Below, in pieces: positions 24,340-36,387 of a stretch of DNA of 64,000 nt. Every line of letters begins with the position of its first letter. Position 1 is the stretch's first letter. The DNA is from Haliclona indistincta (Eukaryota > Porifera > Demospongiae > Haplosclerida > Chalinidae): contig OZ024785.1 of the NCBI GenBank assembly GCA_964017065.1, positions 7,935,672 to 7,999,671 on the forward strand, written 5' to 3'. The position numbers and the translations under genes are program-made. Below the pieces are notes generated by a model. It was given only the letters and a program-made list of their open reading frames with translations. It searched no databases and was not told where the DNA came from.

Positions 24340-26900
24340 ATGAAAATTGTATTTTTAAAGAATCAAGGATCAAAGTATATGGGTGTGGCTAAATAGTTAC
24401 GACATGCTATGCACTATGTGTTGCACGTCATACAAAAGAGGATTTAATTTATTCAGCTTCAATTTGATATTTTTAGTTTGCTAATAGGACAAAATATAAC
24501 AAAGATATATAGTTAAACAGCAAGCACATGTAGTAAGAAATATTGTCGAAAATGCAAATGAGGGTTAAAAAACCATACAAGGTATCAAGCTGAAACTTGT
24601 TATGGAATCATAATTATGTTTCAAGAAAATCCCAGAGGGTCTAGGTAAACAGACCCCAGAGGGTCTGTGTATAGGTAAACTTGTGACTAGAAAATGTCCA
24701 ATGCAGTCAAACGGAGCATAATATTGACGGTTGCATACTCTTGAACTCTTGCTCTAATACAAAACATACAACAATGCATCAGAAGAGAAAGCCAGTTTAT
24801 AAACCTACACACATTGTTTACAAAAACCAGTGAAACTATAGAGTACAAAGCGTTTCATTATCAGTTTTACTGCAGGTCGTGTAGATAGTGATTTACGTAT
24901 GATGCATTGTAACACTGTGCTAGTCACTGTAGTTCAGCTACTGATGATGATGATATCAACTAGCACTGCTCAGTTAACTATTGCAGCTCTACGTGATGCT
25001 CTCAATAACAACATGATTACCTTGGCTTGTAGAACTGATATGAACAACATAGATACCACAGCAGCTTTCTATCGCAGAGTTCCACAAGATGGGAGAGAAA
25101 TACTTATTAACTCAAATGTTGGTAATGTGGAGTTTGTGATCACAATCAATACAGAAGGTACCTATTTTTGTAACAGCTCACTTGGTCAGTCTAATTTTCA
25201 AGAAATAAACAGTAAGCTTTTCTATACGTTTTTCTGCAAAATTGTATTCTTTATTGTATACTCTCAGCATTCCCTTCAAGTATACCTAATCTAGTCCCTT
25301 CACCTGGTACATGGGGACAACCTTATACAGCAGAATGCCAATACCAGATTGGTCTACTCAGTCAATACTACTCCATGACATGGACTATCGTTTTTAGTGA
25401 CAATAGTCAACTGCTCATTGATTCTAACACAACTGATTACCAACTCATTGGTTCATCACTGAGGATAGCAACCTTCACTCCTTTGATTCAGTCACTGGTG
25501 TGTAGACTAACAGTTACTGGTGTACCACTCTTTCAGGGACAAGCTGGAAATTTGGTTACAAAACTCGGTTTTTTGCTAAATATTGGCTTGCTACAAGGTA
25601 TAACCAGCACTATAATGGTCTTGTGCCTGGTATAGTAATGGTATAGACTCTCAGTGCACACATGATTTTGTTTATTTCCAACTGAAAGTATTCCATTTCT
25701 TCTGTATACTTCCATACTACATATGACAGCAAAGTGATTGAGCCTCTCATATAGATGTAGTTTGAAAATGCTATCGCTTTAGAGCTTGGAAGATTGACAA
25801 GTAGACATAATTATTTTGATTCCTGTTCATCGTGCAAGTTTTGAGTCACAAACGAGACTCACAAGATGAGAGTATATACTACAAGTTCTATGTGTGCAGA
25901 CAATGTATACAGGGGAGGGACAGGGACAATGCTACATACCATTTGATAAAGTATTCTGATTTTTTAGGTGCAGATAAAACGAACATTACACAGCCTCCTC
26001 AAGACTATACAGCAACTGTGGGAACTAGTGCTGTGTTCCAATGCACTGCTCAAGTTCCAAACCAACGAACAATTCAATTTGAAATGTTTGGCGAGAACAT
26101 CACAACTGATGATAGTAACTGTATCACTACTGGTTTCTCCATTATTCCTATGAGGACTTGTAACAGAGTCATTGAGTCTCATGTTGTGAGTCTCACTTGT
26201 GACTACAGTATTGAATACCAAATCAACTGTACACTAAGTGTGAACAATGTGTCAAGATCCAGTGATGTGTTCTGTAGAGTAATAAACCAGTCTACTGTAG
26301 AGGCAACGGAGAGAGCTGAGCTGATGGTTGTGAGTGAAATAGAATCATCACAAGGTCGCTATTTATTCTTTATCCTAGGCAAGCATGTGGTAATGAGTTA
26401 AAGCTGGTTTACATTATGACGCAAGCCGTGTATGTTAATGGGACACAAATTGTAATCCAGTTGTTCATTTTCTTCTAGACTACCCTTGAAGACTTCCCCC
26501 CATCACTTTGATTTTGTAACTATATGCTATAGCATAATTATAGCCTATAACTAAACTACCGATTAAAAATTATAGAGCATCTATACTAAGTGTAGCACAA
26601 CAACGAGCCTTAGCAAGCACATTAACTACTGCAACACCCAAAGAAGACAAGTTGGTTCACTTGTTTACTGATCAGAAAATTATCAAGATAGTCACAAAGG
26701 AGCATCTTCAACTAAAATTTGACATAAAATAATATTGATAAAAATTAGGGACATTTGTGGCTGAATTTTTCATAAGTGCCAAATGAGTCTATTCAGGCCA
26801 ATCAACATAACTTTTTCAATCAGAAAATCCTAAGCATGGTATATCACATGTAATATCACATGTAAATGGACAGATGGCCCATTCTACTACTCCCTTGAGA
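24340..26900 (+). repeat. Segmental duplication (copy at 57290-59900)
   Basis: The upstream region, three Ig exons and following intron of IgR3 match those of IgR5 almost throughout, including non-coding DNA. The copy at 57290-59900 has the same order. Part of the upstream portion is also present inverted at about 54585-55260. Confidence 0.85.
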
Positions 26901-27662
26901 AAAGCTAGTGCTCTTTCTACAGGAAATATAAGTTGTGTCAAAACTGACATAAGTGACATGAGTACAAGTTTCTGTATTGGCCAGCAGCACCATGTGCTGC
27001 ATTATCTATTACTTTTATAAATTTCCGGTATAGGATCAACTGAAGTATCAGGAGCTGGATCTACTTCCAAGGAAGGTAAAATTAAAAATGTGACAAATTA
27101 ACCAAGTTATAGTCTTTAACAAGTTATAGTCTTTAATCAGGCACTGTATCACTCATGTTCAGTCAAACTCAGACAATGATAGAGTCTGCTTCAGTAGACG
27201 GTAAGAGTAGAAAGTAGTGATTTTGCACTTTTTTCATCAATGACTAGGCACTGCTTCTACTGAAGTATTGGAATACAGTAGCAGCATAGGAACAATTCAA
27301 ACAGGAATTCCAACTCAAAGTATACCTATAGTTGGAGTTTTGTCTGGTAAGTTTTAGTATACAGTGGAAGCCCTCTTAGAGGACACCCCTCATCCCTCTA
27401 TAATGGACACTTACTGAATCCCAAATATAACCCACATAATGTATAATAAACCCCTGACCAGAGGACACCCTCTCTATAATGGTCAATTTTTGTTGGTCCC
27501 AATGGTGTCCACCTTAAAGAGGTCCCACTCTACATAAAGACACGTCCCTTGACAAAGAAGACATGAACTATAGCAATCTCATAGCAGCCAAGACTTAGGA
27601 ATAATCAAGGAGTAATCATTTTTGTACATGCAGGAATCCTGCCTATGAGAGATTTTCACTAA
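24899..27662 (+). CDS. IgR3: three-Ig receptor that has lost its TM and tail
   Basis: Exons: 24899-25211 (signal peptide, Ig1), 25268-25597 (Ig2), 25968-26354 (Ig3), stalk 27034-27075, 27141-27200 and 27248-27346, terminal 27634-27662. All phases agree, giving about 419 residues. The terminal exon keeps the family acceptor (TGCAG) but the TM, juxtamembrane and proline-rich coding sequence is deleted. It joins directly to the NPAY-coding DNA in the wrong frame and stops after about nine residues (ILPMRDFH). The predicted product is therefore three Ig domains plus a Ser/Thr stalk with no membrane anchor. The ectodomain is closest to IgR5 and is not otherwise damaged. It could be a secreted decoy or simply a recent pseudogene. 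Confidence 0.75.
27362..27530. mobile_element. pogo/Tigger-like MITE in last intron of IgR3
   Basis: CAGTGGAA... at the left and ...CCACT(G/C) at the right are inverted, flanked by TA, about 169 bp. Further copies sit at the same place in IgFN-A, IgFN-B and IgR5, so this is an ancestral insertion. CAGTGGAACCTCTC-type ends with TA targets are typical of pogo-like elements. Confidence 0.75.
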
Positions 27663-28910
27663 ATGACTGTGTAATGTAAACTTGCCCTCTGCAAACACAG
27701 AGATCACAAATTTCACATCAATTCACATATGCACAAGAGAGTTTACTTAAACAAATTAAATGTATACTCATCATGCTGCTGGGATTTATTTTTCGTGACA
27801 GATTGCAGCCATAATTATGCTTGTTGCATAGATCTAATAAAAATAATTTTATGTAAGGAGTAGTATGAAATTTGAATCTCTAAGTTGCAGTTCAAAGAGA
27901 ACAATCAGGTACTGCAGGCCCGTGTCCAGGGGTGCATGTGCACCTCCCCAGCTTGCTGTGCTGGCGGCTTTACCGCTGTTAACATGGCATGGCTGACATG
28001 GCTGATAACTGGCTTTGCGTTAGATTACTGACGTACTGGAGGATCAGACAGATGTAAACTAAACTTTTCTCAACTCCATGAATATTAGGCTACTGCTTTC
28101 AATTATATTGTGAACTCATAACAAACACTACTGGGATGGGAGTGACATTATTTTATTGTTCTATTTAGGTGTTATAGTCGAATTCTTTACGTTAGATTAT
28201 TCTGAGATTTTTTAATGCAGTTGATGATTGATTTACAGTTTATGGTCTGTTCTATTGAGTTCAACTACCAACCTCTCTATGTATTCACATACGAGCATGT
28301 AATATGTTCAAAGGATTTTTATTGCAGAAGCTTAGTGATTGATTGTGTTCAAGTGAAAGATTAAGATACATTTTATACATTTTAAAATGATGAATACTCC
28401 TCTCTGATTACCCTGAGTGCAATACCAAGCAAACAAAATGTACAAGTAGCAGTCAATATCCAAAGGAGACAACTGTAGTGCGGCAAATACACTACAGTTA
28501 TTGCATTGCTGCAGGACTGGATCACCTGCAATAAATCATATTTGCGAACACGACATTATAAAGAATTGTTCATGTAGTGCATGATTGTATCTACTTCAAA
28601 CTACAATTTTGAAGTAGTTTTAAAATTATAATAGCGAAGTTGTAAAATTGTATTGGTCACCTAAGCCATGCCTTCTCAAGGAGTGCATTTGATAAAGAAC
28701 TTACTTGATGCAGATCATAGTGTCGTGTGAACTGGCTGGCTGTTTGATAACACTGCGCTCGGTCGTACGCGCACTAGTTCAACAGTTGTTGACATCTGCT
28801 TGTTGTGAAACTGCTGAAATATTGAGGTGAGCATTGCGTTCTTTTCCAATTCCCTCCGGAGAAGCTCTGACCGCACTTTACTTCCAAACATTGCAGCCGA
28901 GGACCTCTTG
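27663..28910. other. 3' flank shared with IgR2/IgR4, no gene
   Basis: After the IgR3 stop the sequence follows the 3' flank of IgR2 (23980-24240) and IgR4 (38690-38935, 41026-41690): the CACAAATTTTACATC tract, then the CAGGTACTGCAGGCCCGTGTCC block, then the stretch ending CATAGTGTCGTGTGAACTGG. It leads into the IgFN-A promoter side. I see no exon in it. Confidence 0.6.
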
Positions 28911-29505
28911 TAGTTGGGCGTGGCCCGACCTCTGCGTCACGTCCTGCGGGAGGTCGGATCGCAAACTAGCCTCGTACCCACGAGGCTAATCGCAAACCTG
29001 CGTTGGATTGGCTTTGTTCTATCTAGCCGCCAGAAATCTGGCGGCTCCAATCAGATTGCAGTACCCACGAGTGTAAACAGAAAGTTACGTAAGCAGGAAT
29101 AAAAAGACTACAGCAGCAGCAACGTTTAGTTCGCCATGGATAATCGTTTTGTTTCTTGTTAGCACTCTAGTCTGCAATATCGTGCGCCTCGAGAATTACT
29201 TCGTTCTATATCGCTGTACACGTCGCCAGAAGAAATCTGTTCGCCTCTAGCTCTGTACTAGTCTGGCAGCCCCGCCCCTTCCACAATAATGCGAAGGGGC
29301 GGGGCTGCCAGACTATCGGAGGACAATTTCTACGAGTGAACAAGTAGAGATTCGGTTTTTATTCTAGAGGAATGCTGTACGTCTAAGCGCTGAACATAGC
29401 CTGACTGCCAGAGAAATAGCTAAACATCACCGCCTACTTTACATGGTGTTACAGAACAAGTACTGCATAAGTTTGCGACCCGACCTCCTGCACTGGACCC
29501 AACTA
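28911..29505. mobile_element. 595-bp element with 9-bp duplication upstream of IgFN-A
   Basis: The insert starts TAGTTGGG and ends CCCAACTA, flanked by GACCTCTTG at 28902-28910 and 29506-29514. IgFN-B has one uninterrupted site near 49230. Inside is a 21-bp perfect hairpin stem (29260-29280 with 29294-29314) and a smaller CCGCCAGA/TCTGGCGG hairpin near 29025-29045. A 9-bp duplication suggests a Mutator-type mechanism; the class is uncertain. Confidence 0.7.
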
Positions 29506-29577
29506 GACCTCTTGCATCGATTGTTTACAGCAACATCTTTTCAGCGGAAAACAACTACAGCAAAAAGATCGCCAGTA

Positions 29578-32500
29578 ATGGAATGTCTCGTTTATCTACT
29601 GATGTTAGTCCTGCCGATCATTGAGACTGTAGTCAGCCAAGGTACAGCTATCGTGTAGAATTCACATGTAGACAGTCATCCTCAGACACAATACGTGTAT
29701 AATTGCTACAATGCCTGTAGCTACCTGATACATAACGCGTTGCATTGCATAACAATGCATGTTCGCAGACATCAGTGGATGTTAGACAGTGCACAGTATA
29801 TCAGTGATCAGCATCTGTAAAGTGGGAGAGGTGCTAGAGAGAGTTTTGATAGGAGACTTATTCTATTGGCTGTAGTCACAAAGGGCTGCATTTATTTTTA
29901 TGCAGGAGTCAAAATTCGAGGGCCTGTCCCATTTGTGTTTGCAGTCTTGCCTGGTGAAAAAATAACATGCAGCTTTGATGAAGGCTTTACTGCGGTTCCC
30001 AACATTGAATGGTTTCGTGAAGGAGTTAAACTGATGAATGAACAAGGCAAACTGAAGATAAATCCAACACCCGTGGGCTCAAATTTAGAGTTTATAACTG
30101 ATGAATCAATTGTTCCTGGTAAATACTCTTGCAGAGCAACTCTTGACAGTATTGTAGCAACAGCAAACCAAGACATAGTGCCAGCAGGTAAACCATTAGG
30201 GTTACGGTAAATTAAAAAGATTTTATGCATTTTTTCAACAGTATATTTCCTGAGGGTACAAGGGAACACTGATCTGCTCCCAGAAGAAGACTTATTTCTG
30301 CTGTGCAACTTTACAAGCAGTCGCAAGCCCAGTAACCTCACCTGGGAATACAATGGGGGAACTAAGTGAGTAAACCTCGATTATAATCTCTGTTGCACCT
30401 TTGTACTTTCTCAAAATTATTCTTGTGCTTGCCGATAATAAATTATTAATAACATTCCATGCTTCTTGACTCTCTGTCTAGAGGCTATGCACCTTCTGAT
30501 CTACTAGACTAGTAACTGCTGCTCACAGAGTTGTAAAAATGAAATAAAAGCTAGCATAGAATACAGCTAATAAGTTCAAACTGATAGTGATCAAATAAGT
30601 ATCAGGAACAAGTAAAGTAAAAAGGTTTTAATAAAAAGTGTAGGGATGACGCTTGCAAAAGTAAAGGAACAAGATGGGATGATGCTTGCAAAAAGTAAAG
30701 GAACAAGATGGGATGATGCTTGCAAAAGTAAAGGAACAAGATGGGATGATGCTTGCAAAAGTGAAGGAACAAGATCATGGAATAAATACTTGCAAATGTA
30801 AAAGTCCCAAGTATCCCTACATCAGTGGCTTGAAGGAGGACGCAGTCCGATGAAATAATTGACGGTTGTAAGTAACTATACTGAGGTATCTGTGTTTAGG
30901 AGGACGCAGTCGGATGAAGTAGTTGCATGACAGTTGTAAATAACTAGAGGTATCTGTGTTTGGAGGATGCAGTCCGATGAAGTAGTCGACAGTTGTAAAT
31001 AACAAGAGGTATCTGGTTTTGGAGGATGCAGTCTGCTTAAGTAATTCGACGGTTGTAAAAGGTATAGGAAGAGGATTCTGTATTTGTCAGTTGTACGTCG
31101 TTGCAGCAAGCCGCTGATGTAGGGATACTTGGGACTTTTACATTTGCAAGTATTATTCCATGATCTTGTTCCTTCACTTTTGCAAGAATCATCCCATCTT
31201 GTTCCTTTACTTTTGCAAGCGTCATCCCTACACTTTTTAGTTTTTTTTAATCTCTGTTGCACCTTTGTACTTTCTCAAAATAGGACCCCAAATGAAATCG
31301 TAAATATCACCAATGTGTCTCTCACCAATGGTGGGCAGTATGTGTGTTCTGCAGAATTCTTATTAACAAAATTGACAATTGCTGTCGATGTGAACATACA
31401 CGGTGAGTCATCAGTAGTTGTCTTTATTTGTTTCATGTGAGTGAGCAGGTTACGTAAATAGCAACCTAGCAATTTTTATATTATAAAAGTGTAGTGTGAG
31501 TGTGTCGAGTATATGGCTTCAGTGGGCTTGACTGTGGGCTTGACTGTACTAGCTGATTCAATTTGCATCCGAGATCAGCTCAATACATTGCAGCATGGCT
31601 ATATCCTCTCCAACTTTACATTGTTTGAATGCCTCTTTTAGTTGGTCTAGGCTTTAGAGAGCATCTATTGTGACAGTAACATGACTCCTCAGCTAGCTCA
31701 TAATGACGCCTTGATTTAGTTAGGCAAGTCAAGGTCACATCGAACTAGTCACTTGAAACCAATCATATATGATGCAGGATGAATCTGTCCTTTTAATGAA
31801 TGATATAATCAGTATCAAAGCTTGATCTCTGATCTTGTCTGTTTAGATGATCCCATAGTTCAGCCAAATTCTACTGCACTTGAGCGCAAAGACACTAACA
31901 TTTCCATTGATTGTAACATCACTGGTGTTGGGCTGCAATACAACTGGACCTTTCAGGGGCAAGAGGTCAAGGAGAGCGCCCGCATATCGTTCACTGGTGG
32001 AAAACTGAACATTATAGAAGTCGGCTTCTCTGATGCTGGGATGTACACCTGTTTCGTGGAGAACAGAGCTGGCAATGCAACACAGTTTCACGAATTGATT
32101 GTTTTTGGTGAGTAAGATGATTCTAGATACATGCATTGTGAGCCAGTATGGATTGTAGAACACTTGACAAGTGTAGGAATGTCTGTGTCAGACATACAAT
32201 ATGCTTTACCGTAGACGCAGAAATTTTCAAGGGGATTTTATTTTCGAGGCTGGGATTAACCTCGAAATTTAAGGGTGGATCGCCCTAACATCAGGATTAT
32301 AAATATTTTGGTTTCTACTGTTAGTTGAAGGCATGCTCAGTCACACTGATCACCCAAGAAAGTCGCCATTCGTCTTGCGGACGTAGCAAGCTCCACCCAA
32401 TGACGAAAAAGCACGTATCTCTCCTAGGCATGCCACACCCACACAAAATGTCAGACATAAACTTTGGTACACAAGGAAGAAACATATGTTTGGGATTTTG

Positions 32501-34568
32501 CAAAAAGGTCTCTGTTTGTAAGTTACAGAGAGACGAATATTTAATGAGAAGACACGATTTCGGCAAAAATCCCCTACCAGCAAGAGCGATGGAAGAAGAT
32601 ACATTTCCTTTTGCCAGAGCGTCAAAAAATGCCACCTCTCGCCCTCCCCACAACCCCTATGTGGGTCTCTCGTGATTGCAGAGAACGAAATAATTTTGTT
32701 CCAAATACGGCAAGTGCTATTGGAGTGTGGGTACACCCATTTTTCGTGTAAAACGGGCAAGTAATAGCCAGCATTTCTGTCTCTTGAATTGTTAGGCTCC
32801 AACGCACACACAAGTGTTTCCCCAACTGCAGCTTCCCAGATATCTTTGATATCTGCGGATACACACTTTACACAGATCTTTCTGGTACCGCGAAACTGTT
32901 CCCACCATTTTCGCACATAAAAATTTCGCAAACAAAATTTTTCGCTGCGTTCAAATTTTCGAGGGAGGTGACCACCCTCGAAAATTAAATTCAGTCCTTG
33001 AAAATTTAACACTCGAAATATTTCACCCTTGAAAATTTCTGCGTCTACGGTACACCTGTGTTTGCCCAAGGGCAATGAGTGGGTAAACAAACCTTCATAA
33101 ATAGTTATTGAATGATGCTCAAGTGTCTTGATGCATTGTGTATGTTTAGATGTCAAATTAGGTCATTGTATACATTATCTTTTCTTGTCACAGGACCTCC
33201 TGATATCGTAGCTCCTAACAGTACCAGTGCTACAGTGGATGTTGCTGTCAACAATCAAATGAGCCTGTTCTGTCGATCTGTGAGCTACCCGGACTCCAAC
33301 ACATCATGGATGCACTATCCTGCTGACCAGCCTGGTCGCAGTGTGCCTGGAGACAACAACAGGTTCATGATCAACAGCAGAGAGGAGCTGGTCATCATGA
33401 ATGCAGCCATGGAGGATGCTGGAGCCTTCCAGTGCAACGTCACCAATGAACACGGCAGTGCTATCGTCAACATCACTCTGGTTGTAGTAGGTACGTAAAC
33501 CTCATTGCATGCGATATAGTGCATTATTGCATTGCTATAGATACTCCTGAGCCTCCGACATTGGATCATAACAGCATAGTACCGATGACTACATCAGTGC
33601 GACTATCATGGGATCAATCTGTGCCGTCAGACTTTCGCAGAGTGGAGCAGTATATAGTAGAACTGAGCACCAACGGTGGACCATTTGTTGAGGTAAGCAC
33701 TAACACCACTGCCCATCACATTTTGATCTATTATTCATTTTGCAGTGGAAGGAGGGAGTGATTAATGGTGACCAACGCTCATTTAAAGTGACCAATCTGA
33801 ATCCAGGTGTCACCTACCGGTTGAGAATGCGGTCAAGGAACATTGCCGGAATGAGTGCGGCATCAAATATTGTATCATTCCAGACCTCATTAAGTCGTGA
33901 GTACCAGTGCATGTGTATAACATAAAAATTGTCGCTATGTTTTTCATTGCACAGCTTCTACTGAAGTATTGGAATACAGTAGCAGCATAGGAGCAATTCA
34001 AACAGGAATCCCAACTCTAAGTATACTCATAGTTGGAGTTTTGTCTGGTAAGTTTTAGTATACAGTGGAACATCTCTTAGAGGACACCCCTCATCCCTCT
34101 ATAATGGACACTTACTGAATCCCAAATATAACCCACATATTGTATAATAAACCCCTGACCAGAGGACACCCTCTCTATAATTGACAATTTTAGTTGGTTC
34201 CAATGGTGTCCACCTTAGAGAGGTTCCACTGTACATAAAGACGCATCTCTTGCTAACAAGAAGACATGAACTAGCAGTCTCATAGCAGCAAAGGCTTATA
34301 GGAATAATATAGTAATCATTTAATACATGCAGGAATGTCTGCTGTAATTACCATCTTCATTGCAAGTTCTGTGGTCCTTGCTATACTACTGGTGTATGTG
34401 TTATACCATAAGCATGGCAGACAGATAACCAATAAACAACAGGAGCCAACTTATGAAAATACTATACCATCACAACCATCCTCTCCTCCTCCACTCCCAC
34501 CTCCACAATTAACCACTCATGACAATCCTGCCTATGAGAGATCTCCACTAAAATTAATGACTGTGTAG
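29578..34568 (+). CDS. IgFN-A: four-Ig, one-FN3 receptor with truncated tail
   Basis: Exons: 29578-29641 (signal peptide MECLVYLLMLVLPIIETVVS), 29906-30187 (Ig1), 30242-30365 and 31284-31402 (Ig2, split by a phase-2 intron), 31847-32107 (Ig3), 33194-33490 (Ig4), 33541-33692 and 33746-33896 (FN3), 33955-34047 (stalk), 34333-34568 (TM/tail). The frame holds throughout, about 592 residues. Ig3 and Ig4 are I-set-like (DAGMYTC, DAGAFQC, Trp retained); the FN3 has LSWDQS and YRLRMRSRN. The second FN3 of IgFN-B is deleted. The tail has YENT, PSSPPPLPPPQL (the Arg of the SH3 ligand is Gln) and NPAYERS. A 5-bp insertion after that replaces the conserved C-terminus with LKLMTV. Function is inferred as adhesion or recognition. 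Confidence 0.85.
30384..31281. repeat. Palindromic minisatellite insert with 34-bp target duplication
   Basis: IgFN-B has a 62-nt intron here, against 918 nt in IgFN-A. The extra DNA is bounded by an exact 34-bp direct repeat (30384-30417 and 31248-31281) covering the original acceptor region. Inside, from about 30638 to 31237, is an inverted structure: GTGTAGGGATGACGCTTGCA... reappears inverted at its right end. It encloses four copies of a ~35-40-bp unit (GCTTGCAAAAGTAAAGGAAC) and about four copies of a ~60-bp unit (GGAGGACGCAGTCCGATGAA). Confidence 0.8.
32209..33050. mobile_element. TA-flanked MITE, 842 bp, in IgFN-A intron
   Basis: Perfect inverted ends of ~25 bp (CCGTAGACGCAGAAATTTTC...) with TA on both sides are absent from the matching intron of IgFN-B. 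The CCGTA terminus is shared with the 419-bp MITE at 7957. A 268-codon minus-strand frame crosses it but shows no protein-like features. Confidence 0.85.
34063..34231. mobile_element. pogo-like MITE in last intron of IgFN-A
   Basis: The same ~169-bp element, ends (CAGTGGAAC / GTTCCACTG) and TA flanks as at 27362-27530, in the homologous intron. Confidence 0.8.
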
Positions 34569-34918
34569 CTTACTCAAGTGGATTGAATCAAGATCAACAA
34601 CTAGAACTACCAACACTATCACACACTGCCACTTAAGTGTAATTACAGTTTTAATAATTATTACCAGTAATTTCTGCAAGAGATCAAAATTAGTATTGTT
34701 ATGATATTTTTAGTTGGAGTAATTTGCGAATGACGAGTTCTATTGTGGTTCATACTGTGGACAAACCGTCAGAAGTAGCTGACATCATGCAAAAAAAAAC
34801 AAATACCCAACTCCAAGACTATACTCATGCAATCCTGCTAGTGAGAAAATTGAGATTATCAATTAATTAGGCTATTGTATGTGTGTAGAGGACAGAGATG
34901 CAAGTGAACATGTAGTGA

Positions 34919-36119
34919 CAAGAAAATAAAAAGATTTCTATCGAAATCAAAATGATGTAGGGTTGTGAAATCTACCACTGGTCCACAATGTAAACTAACA
35001 AGGAACAAGCATGGAATGGTAACACGATTGACTTGCTAACAGACCATAGATCCCTACATCAGTGGCTGCTTTGGCTGACTATAGCTAGTTCTGCTAGTTG
35101 CTGTTGATTGACACCTGACGTGCATTCTTATGTACAGCCACTGATGTAGGGATCTATGGTCTGTTAGCAAGTCAATCGTGTTACCATTCCATGCTTGTTC
35201 CTTGTTAGTTTACATTGTGGACCAGTGGTAGATTTCACAACCCTACATCATTTTGATTTCGATAGAAATCTTTTTATTTTCTTGTTTGTGTCCTTTTTTC
35301 TTATTCAGTGATGTGCAGTTCAATATCATGCATGTACTGAGCCGTCTTTGTTTCCACCATGGGTTTAGTTTTCCTGTTATTGATGGCTTTTCTTTATTAA
35401 CAATTTGTAGCTAAAAAATAATTGTTATGCTGTATATCAGGTCGCCTACGCATAGTGCATGCATGCAGGCTAGGCATGCATTCGAGCCCCGCCCACACTT
35501 GTTTGTAGACCATACGGCGGTTATAATGATCTGGTGAGCGCAGAATGTTGATTCTACACGAGCTTACAGTTCTTCGACCACTCCAGACAAATGTGTTCTC
35601 CGTGTTCCATATGGCGCGGCTATACTCAAGCTAGTGCTCGGTCACGTGCGCTAGCCACTGGTTGGTCACGTGCGTATTGCGCAATCACACTAATGGCGTC
35701 TAACACTTAGCTGACAATGGATCACGATCGAGAACTCGCGGAATGTATATCGCCGTTTCGCTAAAAACAAGGTTCAAAAGGCACCTGCCAGGAGAATTTC
35801 ACGACTGTTCGTGGGTGTTTTGGTCTCGGCACTGCTCGTGTAAAGGTGCTAGGCGAGTGGAAAGAAAGAAAGAAGAAAACGAAGATGACGAAACTCGATT
35901 TTCACCGTTTCCAGGTTCATCACTTTAGTAACAATTTCGAGTCATCTCCTTGCTACTGTAAGATGGGGCAACGCCAGAGAGCAGATCTAAGTGTTTATGG
36001 ACGTATAAAATTCATCACCAGGTGAAATATCAGCGTTTGAACGCTAATACATTGTATGTATCCGCCATCTTGTTTTTCCGTTCAACCCTACATAGGGAGG
36101 CACTACCGTGCCTCCCTAA
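34919..36119 (+). mobile_element. Helitron-like non-autonomous element, copy 1 (1201 bp)
   Basis: The paralogous empty site near 61213-61220 reads GTAGTGA/TAGTAATT. Here the same bases are split exactly between A and T with no target duplication. The right end has a GC-rich hairpin (GGGAGGCAC-TACC-GTGCCTCCC) immediately followed by CTAA and then T. A-T insertion, 3' hairpin and CTRR terminus are Helitron hallmarks. The left end is CAAGAAAATA rather than the canonical TC. The first ~365 bp form a long near-perfect palindrome (34919-35285). There is no Rep/helicase coding. Confidence 0.65.
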
Positions 36120-36177
36120 TAGTAATTATTATTGTTGTGCCTCAGATAGTCATAACAAAACTACTAGTGAGTGGATA

Positions 36178-36262
36178 ATTTAATAATATATGTGCAAATA
36201 ATTTAATAATAATTTATATGTGCAAATAATTTAATAATAATTTTTATATGTGCAAATAAGGG
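36178..36262 (+). repeat. AT-rich tandem repeat upstream of IgR4
   Basis: Three copies of a ~27-bp unit containing ATATGTGCAAATAATTTAAT precede IgR4. The equivalent place before IgR6 (61272-61375) has four copies. Confidence 0.75.
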
Positions 36263-36387
36263 CAAGACTATACAACCTTAATATGACAAACAATTTGAAG
36301 ACCTATAGTATACTACTCTACCAGTATAGTAGTCCTCGATCGCTGATCAAGACATCAATTGTGTTGTGGATAGACTGTGTGACTATT

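Noticed and set aside
28914..29102. 62-codon frame before IgFN-A
   Set aside because: It lies within the 595-bp inserted element and covers hairpin sequence.
32350..33156. 268-codon minus-strand frame
   Set aside because: It lies almost entirely in a MITE with terminal inverted repeats, has no domain-like features and is absent from the paralogous intron.
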